Of a DNA stretch of 8,408 nt, positions 1-6,756 are shown one piece after another. How positions within the stretch are numbered: the first letter of the stretch is position 1; each line of letters starts with the position of its first letter. Where the stretch lies: assembly GCA_937895985.1 (NCBI GenBank), contig CALBKL010000047.1:1-8408 (forward strand). Reading direction: 5' to 3'. The notes beneath the pieces were generated by a model. The model did not search any database. It saw only the letters and a program-made list of their open reading frames with translations, and was not told the DNA's origin. The stretch comes from an uncultured Solobacterium sp. (GTDB lineage: Bacteria > Bacillota_I > Bacilli_A > Erysipelotrichales > Erysipelotrichaceae). The position numbers and the translations under genes were made by a program.

Positions 1-1
1 A

Positions 2-64
2 ATAATACTTTTTGAAGTGAAAAATGTCAACGCTAGAATGAAAATAGATGAAAAAGAATTATAG
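2..64 (+). CDS. C-terminal end of an unidentified gene (partial, cut by window edge)
   Basis: The frame starting at base 2 is open from the window edge to a TAG at 62-64 and reads IILFEVKNVNARMKIDEKEL. The other two forward frames contain early stops (for example TGA at 13-15). The residue mix, a hydrophobic strand followed by a charged end, is plausible for the tail of a real protein. The stop lies about 20 bases before the terminator of the converging minus-strand gene, a normal arrangement for two convergent genes. With only 20 residues no family can be assigned, and a chance open frame of this length is quite possible in AT-rich DNA. Confidence 0.4.
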   Translation: MILFEVKNVNARMKIDEKEL

Positions 65-80
65 AAAATTTCACACAAAC

Positions 81-111
81 AAAAAACAAAGTAGAGTTTT
101 TCTACTTTGTT
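81..111 (-). terminator. Intrinsic terminator of the VanY-like gene
   Basis: Positions 85-95 (AACAAAGTAGA) and 101-111 (TCTACTTTGTT) form a perfect 11-bp inverted repeat around a 5-base loop. Read on the minus strand, the hairpin is followed by a T-rich run (complement of 76-84). The gene's stop codon (102-104) is inside the first arm. There is no T-run on the + strand side, so it probably serves only the minus-strand gene. The stem is AT-rich and therefore weaker than a typical GC-rich terminator. Confidence 0.7.
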
Positions 112-878
112 ATCTGATAAAATTCTTCAAATGTTAAATCAGTACCACCTTGTTCATACATTGCGCTAGAAACATCAGTTCCAACATAGCGGTAATGCCA
201 TGGCATATAGCTATACCCTGTAATATCCTGCTTCTTATCAGGATAACGTAGGATAAATCCATAAGTATGTGCATTTTCATATAACCACTTACCAGCAGGT
301 GTATTTGCGAAGTCTACAGAACTTGTACCAGTCGCTGTATCTGTAAAGTCGAGTGCTAAACCTGTCTGATTTTCACTATAACCTGCTTTAGCAGTTGTAT
401 CAGAGGCTTCTTTTTCACCTAACTTACTTACACGGTCTTCATAAAGTGTCTGTTGTTCATCATAAGAGCGGTATCCAGCAGTAACATAAAGTTTAATACC
501 AGCAGCTTCTGCAGCGGAAATCATAGATTTAGCCGCATCGCCAACATCCTGACGGATTTGAATTACATCTGCAGTACTCTGTAAATAAGGAGAAGCTAGA
601 TTTGCAGGAACAAAATCACGTGAAAGGGAGTGATTTTTATCAACCAATACCGTAACACTGTTAGGATCTGTCAAATGGGCTGGTAAAGCAGATGCAGTTG
701 GCTCTACTGTTGAAGCAGCAGTCGTAGGCTCTGGAGTAGGTGTTGCTTTCTTTAATAATTCTGGATGACTATTGACGTAGAGAGCTACGCAGAATAAGCA
801 TACAGATACTAGTAATAAGAATTTAAGCAGTGTAGGAACACTGAGAAATTTCGTTTTTAACTTTTTTTCGTTTTCCAT
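102..878 (-). CDS. Membrane-anchored VanY/DacB-type D-alanyl-D-alanine carboxypeptidase-like protein with altered active site
   Basis: This 258-aa protein belongs to the peptidase M15 VanY family, whose members trim the terminal D-Ala of peptidoglycan stem peptides outside the cell using a zinc ion. Residues 16-35 form a hydrophobic signal anchor, followed by a Pro/Thr/Ala-rich linker (about 45-70) and the catalytic domain (about 75-250). Family landmarks are the GYRSYDEQQ block (Arg137), SENQTGLALD (168-177) and YMPWHYRYVG (224-233). In active members the second is SxHxxGxAxD and the third has Glu before PWH. Here the zinc-ligand His is Asn170 and the catalytic Glu is Met225, while Asp177 and His228 remain. 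The fold assignment is firm but activity is doubtful; it may be a binding or regulatory pseudoenzyme. ATG at 876-878 follows an AAAGGAA ribosome site (minus strand, about 886-892). It is transcribed divergently from the 313-aa gene. Confidence 0.88.
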   Translation of the reverse strand: MENEKKLKTKFLSVPTLLKFLLLVSVCLFCVALYVNSHPELLKKATPTPEPTTAASTVEPTASALPAHLTDPNSVTVLVDKNHSLSRDFVPANLASPYLQSTADVIQIRQDVGDAAKSMISAAEAAGIKLYVTAGYRSYDEQQTLYEDRVSKLGEKEASDTTAKAGYSENQTGLALDFTDTATGTSSVDFANTPAGKWLYENAHTYGFILRYPDKKQDITGYSYMPWHYRYVGTDVSSAMYEQGGTDLTFEEFYQITK

Positions 879-900
879 AACTTTTTTCCTTTATATATAA

Positions 901-918
901 ATACATTAAATAATGTAT
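901..918. repeat. Perfect 18-bp palindrome, candidate operator or leader hairpin
   Basis: The sequence ATACATTA-AA-TAATGTAT has two perfect 8-base arms. It lies between the candidate minus-strand -10 box (923-928) and the ribosome site of the VanY-like gene, so it would cover roughly the first bases of that transcript. It could bind a dimeric repressor. The TACA...TGTA halves recall BlaI/MecI/CopY operators, but those have a much shorter spacing between halves. It could also be a weak RNA hairpin. AT-rich spacers produce some palindromes by chance. Confidence 0.45.
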
Positions 919-922
919 AGGT

Positions 923-950
923 ATTTTACCATATAACAAATGATTCGCAA
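923..950 (-). promoter_or_regulatory. Candidate sigma-A promoter for the VanY-like gene
   Basis: On the minus strand, TTGCGA (complement of 945-950) and TAAAAT (complement of 923-928) are separated by 16 bases. Each matches the consensus at four or five of six positions. The transcript would begin near 915-917, giving a leader of about 40 bases that starts inside the palindrome at 901-918. Confidence 0.5.
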
Positions 951-953
951 ATT

Positions 954-983
954 TTGAACAAGTCTTAGATATTTCTGTATAAT
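954..983 (+). promoter_or_regulatory. Candidate sigma-A promoter for the 313-aa gene and pth
   Basis: A perfect TATAAT lies at 978-983, with TTGAAC at 954-959 and an 18-base spacer. The start would fall near 990, leaving a leader of about 20 bases before the strong ribosome site GGGAGG (998-1003) and the ATG at 1011. It is back to back with the minus-strand promoter at 923-950; the two -35 boxes are only three bases apart, so the two polymerases could compete. Confidence 0.65.
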
Positions 984-1010
984 ATATAGATAAGTACGGG
1001 AGGGAAAAAT

Positions 1011-1952
1011 ATGAACCCAGCAAGATTCGTAACATTCGCAATGTATATTGCAATGGCATATTTAGTAGTAAAGATATTTATTTCATCAAAGCGTAATGGA
1101 AAAAATAAGATGATTATTGACGCAGTACGCTTAATCAATGAGAAGGAGATGTTCTTTAATCGCGTGGACCAATTAATTTCAACTGTTAATGATCCAGAAT
1201 TTGCCAATAAAGGACGTGTATTAAAACTTTGGGGATGTGCATATCACCAAGACTTCAACGAATTTGATACAACATTACAAGAACTAGATATCGATTCGTT
1301 AATTGAAGATAAGAAGGGTGTTAAGTCAATTGACACAAATGAAGATTCATTCTTCTATTTATATCTAGCAATTCCAAATGTATTACATCATGTAGGTAGA
1401 GATGATTTACGTACAACCATGCATGCAAAGTTACAACCATATGAAGAGATATTAGAAAATCAACTATCAAAAGCATTATCAGACCAGTTAGATAAATATT
1501 ATGATTCTGTTGATGATCGTGGTCAGACATTCTTTGAAAAGTTACTTGAAGGTGACTATGAAGGCTATATCTATTCACGTACAATGATTGGTATCTATAA
1601 GAATCTCGCAAACGCTACACTCTATAAGATTTATCAAGACCAAGCCAAGTTTGAACAATTAGAAGAAATGAAGCCTATGTTAGAGCAGTTTGCACAAACA
1701 GGTGTAGGTAAGAGATGGATTCAAAGTTTAGATATTACTTTAGATAATACAACGGAAGAACCTGTTGAAAAAGAAGTTGTAGAAAACAAGAAGCCTCAAT
1801 CTGAAGAAAATCTATCTGAAACAATGGTGTTGGAGAAATTAACCGACAGCGATATTGAAAAGTTAGATCAAAAACCATCTGAAAATCTATCTGAGACAAT
1901 GGTTCTAGAGAGATTAACAGATGCGGATTTAGAAGAAAAGGATAACAAGTAA
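1011..1952 (+). CDS. Membrane-anchored protein of unknown function with tandem acidic C-terminal motif
   Basis: I do not recognise this 313-aa protein. Residues about 5-25 are a single hydrophobic segment followed by SSKRNGKNK, which fits an N-terminal anchor with the rest in the cytoplasm by the positive-inside rule. Residues about 33-240 look soluble and mainly helical, with no catalytic motif that I can name. The end (about 245-313) is acidic and probably disordered. It holds two copies of an ENLSETMVLE(K/R)LTD motif 25 residues apart (266-286 and 291-311). The start is set by GGGAGG at 998-1003, seven bases before ATG, downstream of a TATAAT promoter. Its stop overlaps the pth start (TAATG), so the two are probably co-transcribed and translationally coupled. 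Codon use shows no sign of transfer. That this is a real gene is near certain; function is unknown. Confidence 0.9.
   Translation: MNPARFVTFAMYIAMAYLVVKIFISSKRNGKNKMIIDAVRLINEKEMFFNRVDQLISTVNDPEFANKGRVLKLWGCAYHQDFNEFDTTLQELDIDSLIEDKKGVKSIDTNEDSFFYLYLAIPNVLHHVGRDDLRTTMHAKLQPYEEILENQLSKALSDQLDKYYDSVDDRGQTFFEKLLEGDYEGYIYSRTMIGIYKNLANATLYKIYQDQAKFEQLEEMKPMLEQFAQTGVGKRWIQSLDITLDNTTEEPVEKEVVENKKPQSEENLSETMVLEKLTDSDIEKLDQKPSENLSETMVLERLTDADLEEKDNK
1806..1943 (+). repeat. Two-copy 21-residue coding repeat, period 75 nt
   Basis: Copies at 1806-1868 and 1881-1943 encode ENLSETMVLEKLTDSDIEKLD and ENLSETMVLERLTDADLEEKD read as two similar blocks. The protein is better conserved than the DNA: several synonymous changes separate the copies (for example GAA/GAG and GTG/GTT around SETMVL), which suggests an old duplication kept by selection on the protein. 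Each copy contains Thr-x-x-Leu (Thr271 and Thr296). Confidence 0.85.
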
Positions 1953-2533
1953 TGAAGTTAATTGCAGGTTTAGGAAACCCTGGCAAGGAATACGAAAAGA
2001 CAAGACATAACAGTGGATTTTTAGCTGTGGATAAATTAGCTGAAAAGTTAGGGACTTCCATTACATCTGAAAAGTGGAATGCACTTATCGCTAGCGTTAG
2101 AATTAATGGCGAACAAGTAACACTCATGAAGCCACTTACATATATGAATGAATCGGGAAGCGCAATTTCACAAGCTGTAAAATTCTATAAGTTACAGCCA
2201 GAGGATATTCTAATCTTACATGATGATATGGATATTCCGGTTGGTGCATTGCGTATTCGCAAGAATGGTTCTGGTGGTGGACAGAAGGGTATGAAGTCTA
2301 TCATCAACGCACTCGGGACAGACCAAATTGCACGTGTACGAATTGGTGTTGGTCATAGTGAGCCAGGAAATCACGCAAAGGTTCCTGATTGGGTATTATC
2401 TCCAGTCCCAAAGGCAGAACGAGAAGAGTTTGAACGTATCATCTCTATCGCTGCAGATGCGGCCGCTGCTTGGGCCAATGAACCTTTAGATAAAGTGATG
2501 AACAAATACAACATCAAAGAAAAGAAGAAGTAA
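1952..2533 (+). CDS. pth: Peptidyl-tRNA hydrolase
   Basis: Pth cleaves peptidyl-tRNAs that drop off the ribosome, recycling tRNA in the cytoplasm. The 193-aa length is normal for the bacterial family. Visible signatures are GLGNPGKEY (6-14), the catalytic His19 in TRHNSGF, Asn66 in TYMNESG, and Asp91 in LHDDMDIPVG, matching E. coli His20, Asn68 and Asp93. The glycine-rich loop reads GSGGGQKGMKSI. The position of E. coli His113-Asn114 (in GGHNG) is therefore Gln111-Lys112, a change in substrate-binding residues. Its ATG shares one base with the upstream stop (TAATG), and AAAAGGA at 1936-1942 lies inside the upstream gene. The C-terminus is basic (KEKKK). A hairpin terminator follows directly, so pth closes a two-gene unit separate from mfd. 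Confidence 0.97.
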   Translation: MKLIAGLGNPGKEYEKTRHNSGFLAVDKLAEKLGTSITSEKWNALIASVRINGEQVTLMKPLTYMNESGSAISQAVKFYKLQPEDILILHDDMDIPVGALRIRKNGSGGGQKGMKSIINALGTDQIARVRIGVGHSEPGNHAKVPDWVLSPVPKAEREEFERIISIAADAAAAWANEPLDKVMNKYNIKEKKK

Positions 2534-2536
2534 GTT

Positions 2537-2564
2537 AAATTGCCATGATTTGTGGCAATTTTTT
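2537..2564 (+). terminator. Intrinsic terminator after pth
   Basis: AAATTGCCA (2537-2545) pairs perfectly with TGGCAATTT (2553-2561) around a 7-base loop. The T-run covers 2559-2564 and more T-rich sequence follows. It begins four bases after the pth stop and precedes a separate candidate promoter for mfd. Confidence 0.8.
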
Positions 2565-2617
2565 ATGTTTTTGAAAAAGACTAGGTAAGTGTTCTTCTGT
2601 TTTTCAAAGAGTAATGA

Positions 2618-2646
2618 TGATAAAATAAGAAGACATAAAAAAGGAG
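2618..2646 (+). promoter_or_regulatory. Candidate extended -10 promoter and ribosome site for mfd
   Basis: TGATAAAAT at 2618-2626 is an extended -10 element (TGn plus TAAAAT). No good -35 is seen 16-18 bases upstream, as is common for extended -10 promoters. The start would be near 2633, leaving a leader of about 20 bases. AAGGAG at 2641-2646 is followed after five bases by TTG 2652. The promoter lies downstream of the GTG at 2589, so a transcript from it could not encode a protein starting at 2589. Confidence 0.5.
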
Positions 2647-2651
2647 ATTAC

Positions 2652-5600
2652 TTGAAGAGTTCAATACAGAAAATCCCAAATTGGTTATATGAGAGAATGG
2701 TGGATAATCCAGCTGTAAAACTGTTGGATTACGCAAAGTCTCCGATTCCGTATACTTCTTTGATTGAAGAAGCGTTAGTCATTGCGACTTCCTTCCAAAA
2801 GAAGCCAAGACCAATTCTGGTTGTAAAACAGAATCTCTATACAGCACAACGTTTATATGAGAGGATTGCAACACTCTTAGATGAAAAAGATTGTGCTCTT
2901 TTTGGTGCGGATGAATCGTTACGCGTAGAAGCGATTGCCTCTAGTCCTGAATTAACTGCCCAAAAGGTAGAGACCTTAGCAGGACTATTATCGAATCCAA
3001 ACCAAGTAGTCATTACTTGTCCATCAGCGTTATTAAGACAACTACCATTTCCAGAAGATTTTAAAGATCGCTGTATTACAATTCGAACAGGTGATACGCT
3101 GGACATGCATGCATTCAAACAAAAATTATTATCGGGTGGATATCAAAAGACTTCTCACATTGATCAACCATTAACCTTCGCCGCAAGAGGTGGTATCGTT
3201 GATGTATATTCGATTAACTATGACTCTCCAATTCGTATTGAGTTTTTTGATACAGAAGTTGAATCGATTCGCTTCTTTGATGTAGCTACACAAAAAACAG
3301 TTGAAAAGATTGAGGAAGTTACTATTATTCCAGCTGGCGATGTATTCTTTACAGATGAACAGATTGAAGAAATCTGTAGTAAATCTGAAGAATTATTATC
3401 GAAAGAAAATAAACCAATCTTGGCAGCTGAAATTGAATCAGATTTACATGCATTACGTGAAAAGGTGTTTTCATCCCATATGTATTCCTACATGGCATTA
3501 CTGTCAAAGACAGCAGGTATCTGGGATTACATGCAAAATCCACTGATTGTTTATTCCGATGAACAGCTCATTCTTGATTCAGCGAAGAAATTAAATGAAG
3601 AGACAGTAAGTTACATTCAAGAGATGGTTCAAGAAGAGAAGATGTTACCGAAGTTTGCAATGTGGCATGATATCCACAGTCTTTCAAAGTATGGTAAGAA
3701 AGTTGTAGAAGATCCATTTACAGAGAATGTAGTCAATATCGAAGAATTACATATTCCAAATGAAACCCTCGAACAAAAACTGTTATTAATTCATCAACCG
3801 ATGCCAGTTGTTTTAGCATTATCGGAAAAAGAAGTTGTAACAGTTATTGATAAATGTGTAGAGATAAAATTACCATATCATTTATTATTAGATGATGAGG
3901 AACCTGTTGAAGGTATCAACATCTATACAAATTCCTTTGCGCAGGGATTCTATCTTGTTGATGAAAATCTAAAGGTGTATACAGCTGCGGAAATCTTTGC
4001 CTATCATCACCACAAAGGTAGATATGAGAATAAGTTCCGTAATGCGGAAGTGATTCATGGTTATGATGAACTTCAACCTGGTGATTATGTTGTCCATGCC
4101 CAATATGGTGTTGGACAATATATATGCATTGAAAATCGCGAAATTCAGAAAGTTAAAAGAGACTTCTTGAAGATTATCTATCGTGGTAATACAGAGTTAT
4201 TAGTACCGCTAGAACAATTCCGCCTTGTGCGTAAGTTTGTATCAAGAGAAGGGGTTGTACCGAAGTTAAATAAACTTGGTTCTGGTGATTGGGAGAAGAC
4301 AAAACAGCGTCTTCAAAGTAATGTCGAAGATATCGCAGAACGTTTATTAACACTCTATGCCAATCGTGAACAACATATCGGCTTTGCCTTTTCAAAAGAT
4401 AATGAGATGACAAAGAAGTTTGAAAATTCCTTCTCTTTTGATTTAACGCCTGACCAAGAAAAGGCAGTTGCGGAAATTAAGAAGGATATGGAAAGTAATA
4501 AACCAATGGACCGTCTTGTCTGTGGGGACGTTGGTTTTGGTAAGACAGAGGTATCAATCCGTGCTTCGTTTAAAGCGATTTGTGATAATAAGCAGGTTGC
4601 GGTACTATGTCCAACTACTATCCTTGCCGAACAACATTTCCATACCTTCCAAAAACGTTACCAGGAATTTCCAGTTACAGTAAAAGTATTAAACCGTTTT
4701 GTTAGTCCAGCTGAACAAAAACAAGTACTAAAAGAACTGGAGGAAGGTAAGATAGACATTATTATCGGCACACATCGTTTACTATCCAAGGATGTAAAGT
4801 TTAAGGACCTTGGACTACTAGTGGTAGATGAGGAACAGCGTTTTGGTGTTGAACACAAAGAAAAGATAAAAGAATTAAAGAATGGGGTAGATGTATTATC
4901 ACTCAGTGCCACACCAATTCCACGTACACTACAGATGTCTCTTGTAGGGATTCGTTCATTATCCCTATTAGAAACACCACCATTAAATCGATATAGTGTA
5001 CAGACTTATGTCGTAGAAAAAGATAAGAATTTAATCCGTGACGCAATACAAAAAGAACTATCGCGCAATGGACAAGTATTCTATCTGCATAACAATATTG
5101 ATCAAATCTATAACATCGCAAGAAATATTCAAAGTCTTGTGCCAGAGTCTAGAGTTGGAATCGTCCATGGTAAACTTGGTAAAGAAGAGATAGAGGATAT
5201 CATGCAGAGATTTATCGAGAAGGAACTCGATATTCTTGTATGTACAACAATCGTCGAAAATGGAATTGATATTCCAAATGTGAATACAATTCTTGTGGAT
5301 AATGCTCAGGATTTTGGTCTAGCACAGATTTATCAGATCAAGGGAAGAGTTGGACGTAGTGATCGTCTAGCATATGCATATTTACTGATTCCACCACGTA
5401 GACAATTATCTGAGGTTGCACAAAAGAGATTAACCGCAGTCAAAGAGTTTGCTCGTCTTGGTAGTGGATATAAGATTGCGATGCGTGATTTAACTATTCG
5501 TGGTGCGGGTGATTTACTTGGCTCAGACCAATCTGGCTTTATCGATACTGTAGGTATTGATATGTATATTGAAATGCTAGAAGAGGCGATTCAAGCCAAG

Positions 5601-6089
5601 AAAGATGGTCGTAAACAAGAAGATCTTACACCAAAACCGAAGACCAATATTCAAACAACAAGCTATATTCCAGAGGAGTTTGCACCAGATGATTTTGATA
5701 AGTTGGATATGTATCAACGTATTGACGCAATCAAAGATGAGAAGATGTTAGAAGCCTATCAGAATGATATTATCGACCAGTATGGTAAGTTACCAAAGGA
5801 AGTCAGCACATTATTCTTAAAGAAACAATTAGACCTCGCACTAGAAGAGCCAATTGTAGAAAACTATCGTGAAATTCGAGGACAGACAGAATTAACATTC
5901 TCCCCACTCTTTTCACAAAGAGCGGATGGTGTAAAACTCTTTGAAAAGATTACAAAGATATCCAAGGATGCGACTTTACGTTATACCAACGGAACAATCA
6001 TCGTCATCTTACCAAAGAATTCACAGAATATTTCCCTGGCAATCAAGATTATTTATGCCGCAAAGGAGTCAATGAGAAATGAGAATTGA
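2652..6089 (+). CDS. mfd: Transcription-repair coupling factor Mfd
   Basis: Mfd is a DNA translocase that pushes RNA polymerase stalled at lesions off the template and recruits UvrA. With the TTG start the product is 1145 aa, normal for the family (E. coli 1148). Domains in order are a UvrB-like N-terminal region (about 25-330), the CarD-like RNA polymerase-binding module (about 475-555, GDYVVHAQYGVGQY onward), and RecG-like helicase lobes with Walker A GDVGFGKTE (625-633), DEEQ (726-729), SATPIPRT (752-759), TTIVENGIDIP (865-875) and QIKGRVGRSDR (895-905). The translocation block RDLTIRGAGDLLG (from 945) and a C-terminal UvrA-control domain (about 1005-1125) complete it. All motifs look intact. 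The frame extends up to a GTG at 2589, but those 21 codons lack homologous character and overlap the candidate promoter; TTG 2652 has AAGGAG five bases upstream. The end overlaps rqcP by 11 bases. Confidence 0.97.
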   Translation: MKSSIQKIPNWLYERMVDNPAVKLLDYAKSPIPYTSLIEEALVIATSFQKKPRPILVVKQNLYTAQRLYERIATLLDEKDCALFGADESLRVEAIASSPELTAQKVETLAGLLSNPNQVVITCPSALLRQLPFPEDFKDRCITIRTGDTLDMHAFKQKLLSGGYQKTSHIDQPLTFAARGGIVDVYSINYDSPIRIEFFDTEVESIRFFDVATQKTVEKIEEVTIIPAGDVFFTDEQIEEICSKSEELLSKENKPILAAEIESDLHALREKVFSSHMYSYMALLSKTAGIWDYMQNPLIVYSDEQLILDSAKKLNEETVSYIQEMVQEEKMLPKFAMWHDIHSLSKYGKKVVEDPFTENVVNIEELHIPNETLEQKLLLIHQPMPVVLALSEKEVVTVIDKCVEIKLPYHLLLDDEEPVEGINIYTNSFAQGFYLVDENLKVYTAAEIFAYHHHKGRYENKFRNAEVIHGYDELQPGDYVVHAQYGVGQYICIENREIQKVKRDFLKIIYRGNTELLVPLEQFRLVRKFVSREGVVPKLNKLGSGDWEKTKQRLQSNVEDIAERLLTLYANREQHIGFAFSKDNEMTKKFENSFSFDLTPDQEKAVAEIKKDMESNKPMDRLVCGDVGFGKTEVSIRASFKAICDNKQVAVLCPTTILAEQHFHTFQKRYQEFPVTVKVLNRFVSPAEQKQVLKELEEGKIDIIIGTHRLLSKDVKFKDLGLLVVDEEQRFGVEHKEKIKELKNGVDVLSLSATPIPRTLQMSLVGIRSLSLLETPPLNRYSVQTYVVEKDKNLIRDAIQKELSRNGQVFYLHNNIDQIYNIARNIQSLVPESRVGIVHGKLGKEEIEDIMQRFIEKELDILVCTTIVENGIDIPNVNTILVDNAQDFGLAQIYQIKGRVGRSDRLAYAYLLIPPRRQLSEVAQKRLTAVKEFARLGSGYKIAMRDLTIRGAGDLLGSDQSGFIDTVGIDMYIEMLEEAIQAKKDGRKQEDLTPKPKTNIQTTSYIPEEFAPDDFDKLDMYQRIDAIKDEKMLEAYQNDIIDQYGKLPKEVSTLFLKKQLDLALEEPIVENYREIRGQTELTFSPLFSQRADGVKLFEKITKISKDATLRYTNGTIIVILPKNSQNISLAIKIIYAAKESMRNEN

Positions 6090-6360
6090 TAAGTTTTTAA
6101 AGGTATCGCGCATCCTCAAGCGTAGAACTGTTTCTAAAGAGTTAGCTGTAAATCAACGTATCGAAATTAATGGCCGTATTGTAAAGCCAGCACATGATGT
6201 TGTAGCAGGTGATATTGTGTCGATTACATTTGGTAATCGCAAACTTACGGTACGTGTATTATCGGTTGAAGAAGTCAAAAAGAAGAAAGACGCATCCGAA
6301 CTCTATGAGATTATCTCGGAGGAAAAGATAGCATCTCCACTTGAAGTAGAAACAGAATAG
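6079..6360 (+). CDS. rqcP: S4-domain RNA-binding protein, RqcP/YabO type
   Basis: This 93-aa protein matches the small S4 protein encoded next to mfd and divIC in many Bacillota. MRIDKFLKVSRILKRRT at the N-terminus, with an Asn-Gly-x2-Val-Lys-Pro turn and GDIVSI near 45-50, is the S4 RNA-binding fold (about residues 1-60). In B. subtilis, YabO/RqcP binds the 50S subunit with RqcH during alanine tailing of stalled nascent chains; assigning that role here rests on family and synteny. The 30-residue tail is charged and low in complexity. The ATG sits 11 bases inside mfd in another frame, with AAAGGAG at 6062-6068 within mfd, so translation is likely coupled. It is followed 27 bases later by divIC in the same apparent operon. 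Confidence 0.9.
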   Translation: MRIDKFLKVSRILKRRTVSKELAVNQRIEINGRIVKPAHDVVAGDIVSITFGNRKLTVRVLSVEEVKKKKDASELYEIISEEKIASPLEVETE

Positions 6361-6387
6361 TGCTATAAAAACTGTATTGAGGAAAAT

Positions 6388-6708
6388 ATGGCAAAGAAGA
6401 GAAAGAAGAAACTAAATTCGAAATTCGTTGCATTAATCGCACTTGGCCTAGCAATGGCTATGTTATTAGCAGTTGGAAGAGAAATCATGACAACGCTACA
6501 GTTACGTAAACAAATGGCAGAAGCGAAGGAAAAGCTTGCCCAAATGCAAGAAGAAAACGAATTACTGGTTGAAGAAAAGACAAAACTCCAAGATCCAGAT
6601 TATGTAGAGAGTTATGCACGTTCTAACTACATGTTCTCTAAAGATGGAGAACAGATCTTCTTCTTACCAGATAAAACAGATAAGAAAAAGAATGAGTCAA
6701 ATAAATGA
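6388..6708 (+). CDS. divIC: Septum formation initiator DivIC/FtsB-like protein
   Basis: DivIC is a bitopic membrane protein that joins FtsL and DivIB in the division complex activating septal peptidoglycan synthesis. The 106-aa product has a very basic cytoplasmic start (KKRKKKLNSK), one membrane segment (about 13-30), a coiled coil (about 33-68, leucine-rich with LRKQMAEAKEKLAQMQEE) and the family C-terminal motif DPDYVESYARSNYM followed by a Gly-Glu-x-Ile-Phe-Phe-Leu-Pro strand (to 94). Length and layout fit the family. GAGG at 6379-6382 precedes the ATG by five bases. Position after rqcP matches the B. subtilis and streptococcal order. The stop codon lies inside the terminator hairpin that ends the operon. 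Confidence 0.92.
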   Translation: MAKKRKKKLNSKFVALIALGLAMAMLLAVGREIMTTLQLRKQMAEAKEKLAQMQEENELLVEEKTKLQDPDYVESYARSNYMFSKDGEQIFFLPDKTDKKKNESNK

Positions 6709-6720
6709 TTCATTCTTTTT
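6685..6720 (+). terminator. Intrinsic terminator at the end of the mfd-rqcP-divIC unit
   Basis: AAAAAGAATGAGTCA (6685-6699) pairs with TGATTCATTCTTTTT (6706-6720), 15 pairs including one G-T wobble, around a 6-base loop. The T-run forms the end of the descending arm, and the A-run at the other side could make it work in both directions. The divIC stop TGA (6706-6708) is within the hairpin. Confidence 0.75.
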
Positions 6721-6756
6721 ACTAGTTACAAGTATTCAAAATATGGAGGTAGCGTG

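Noticed and set aside
823..1207. Minus-strand open frames across the divergent intergenic region
   Set aside because: They overlap the VanY-like gene, two promoters or the 313-aa gene, with no family resemblance and no good start signals.
1806..1943. Possible mobile or CRISPR-like DNA repeat
   Set aside because: There are only two copies, both in frame in a coding sequence, with synonymous differences and no spacers of fixed length; it is a protein duplication.
1735..2127. 130-aa minus-strand open frame under the 313-aa gene and pth
   Set aside because: It is antisense to the pth active-site codons and the repeat motif, and the protein has no recognisable character.
2589..2651. N-terminal extension of Mfd
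   Set aside because: The extension overlaps a promoter and a Shine-Dalgarno, and the shorter form has standard length and start spacing.
6709..6756. Promoter for the hydrolase fusion gene
   Set aside because: Only weak -10-like strings such as TATTCA (6733-6738) are present, with no -35 at proper spacing, and the start would fall in the ribosome site.
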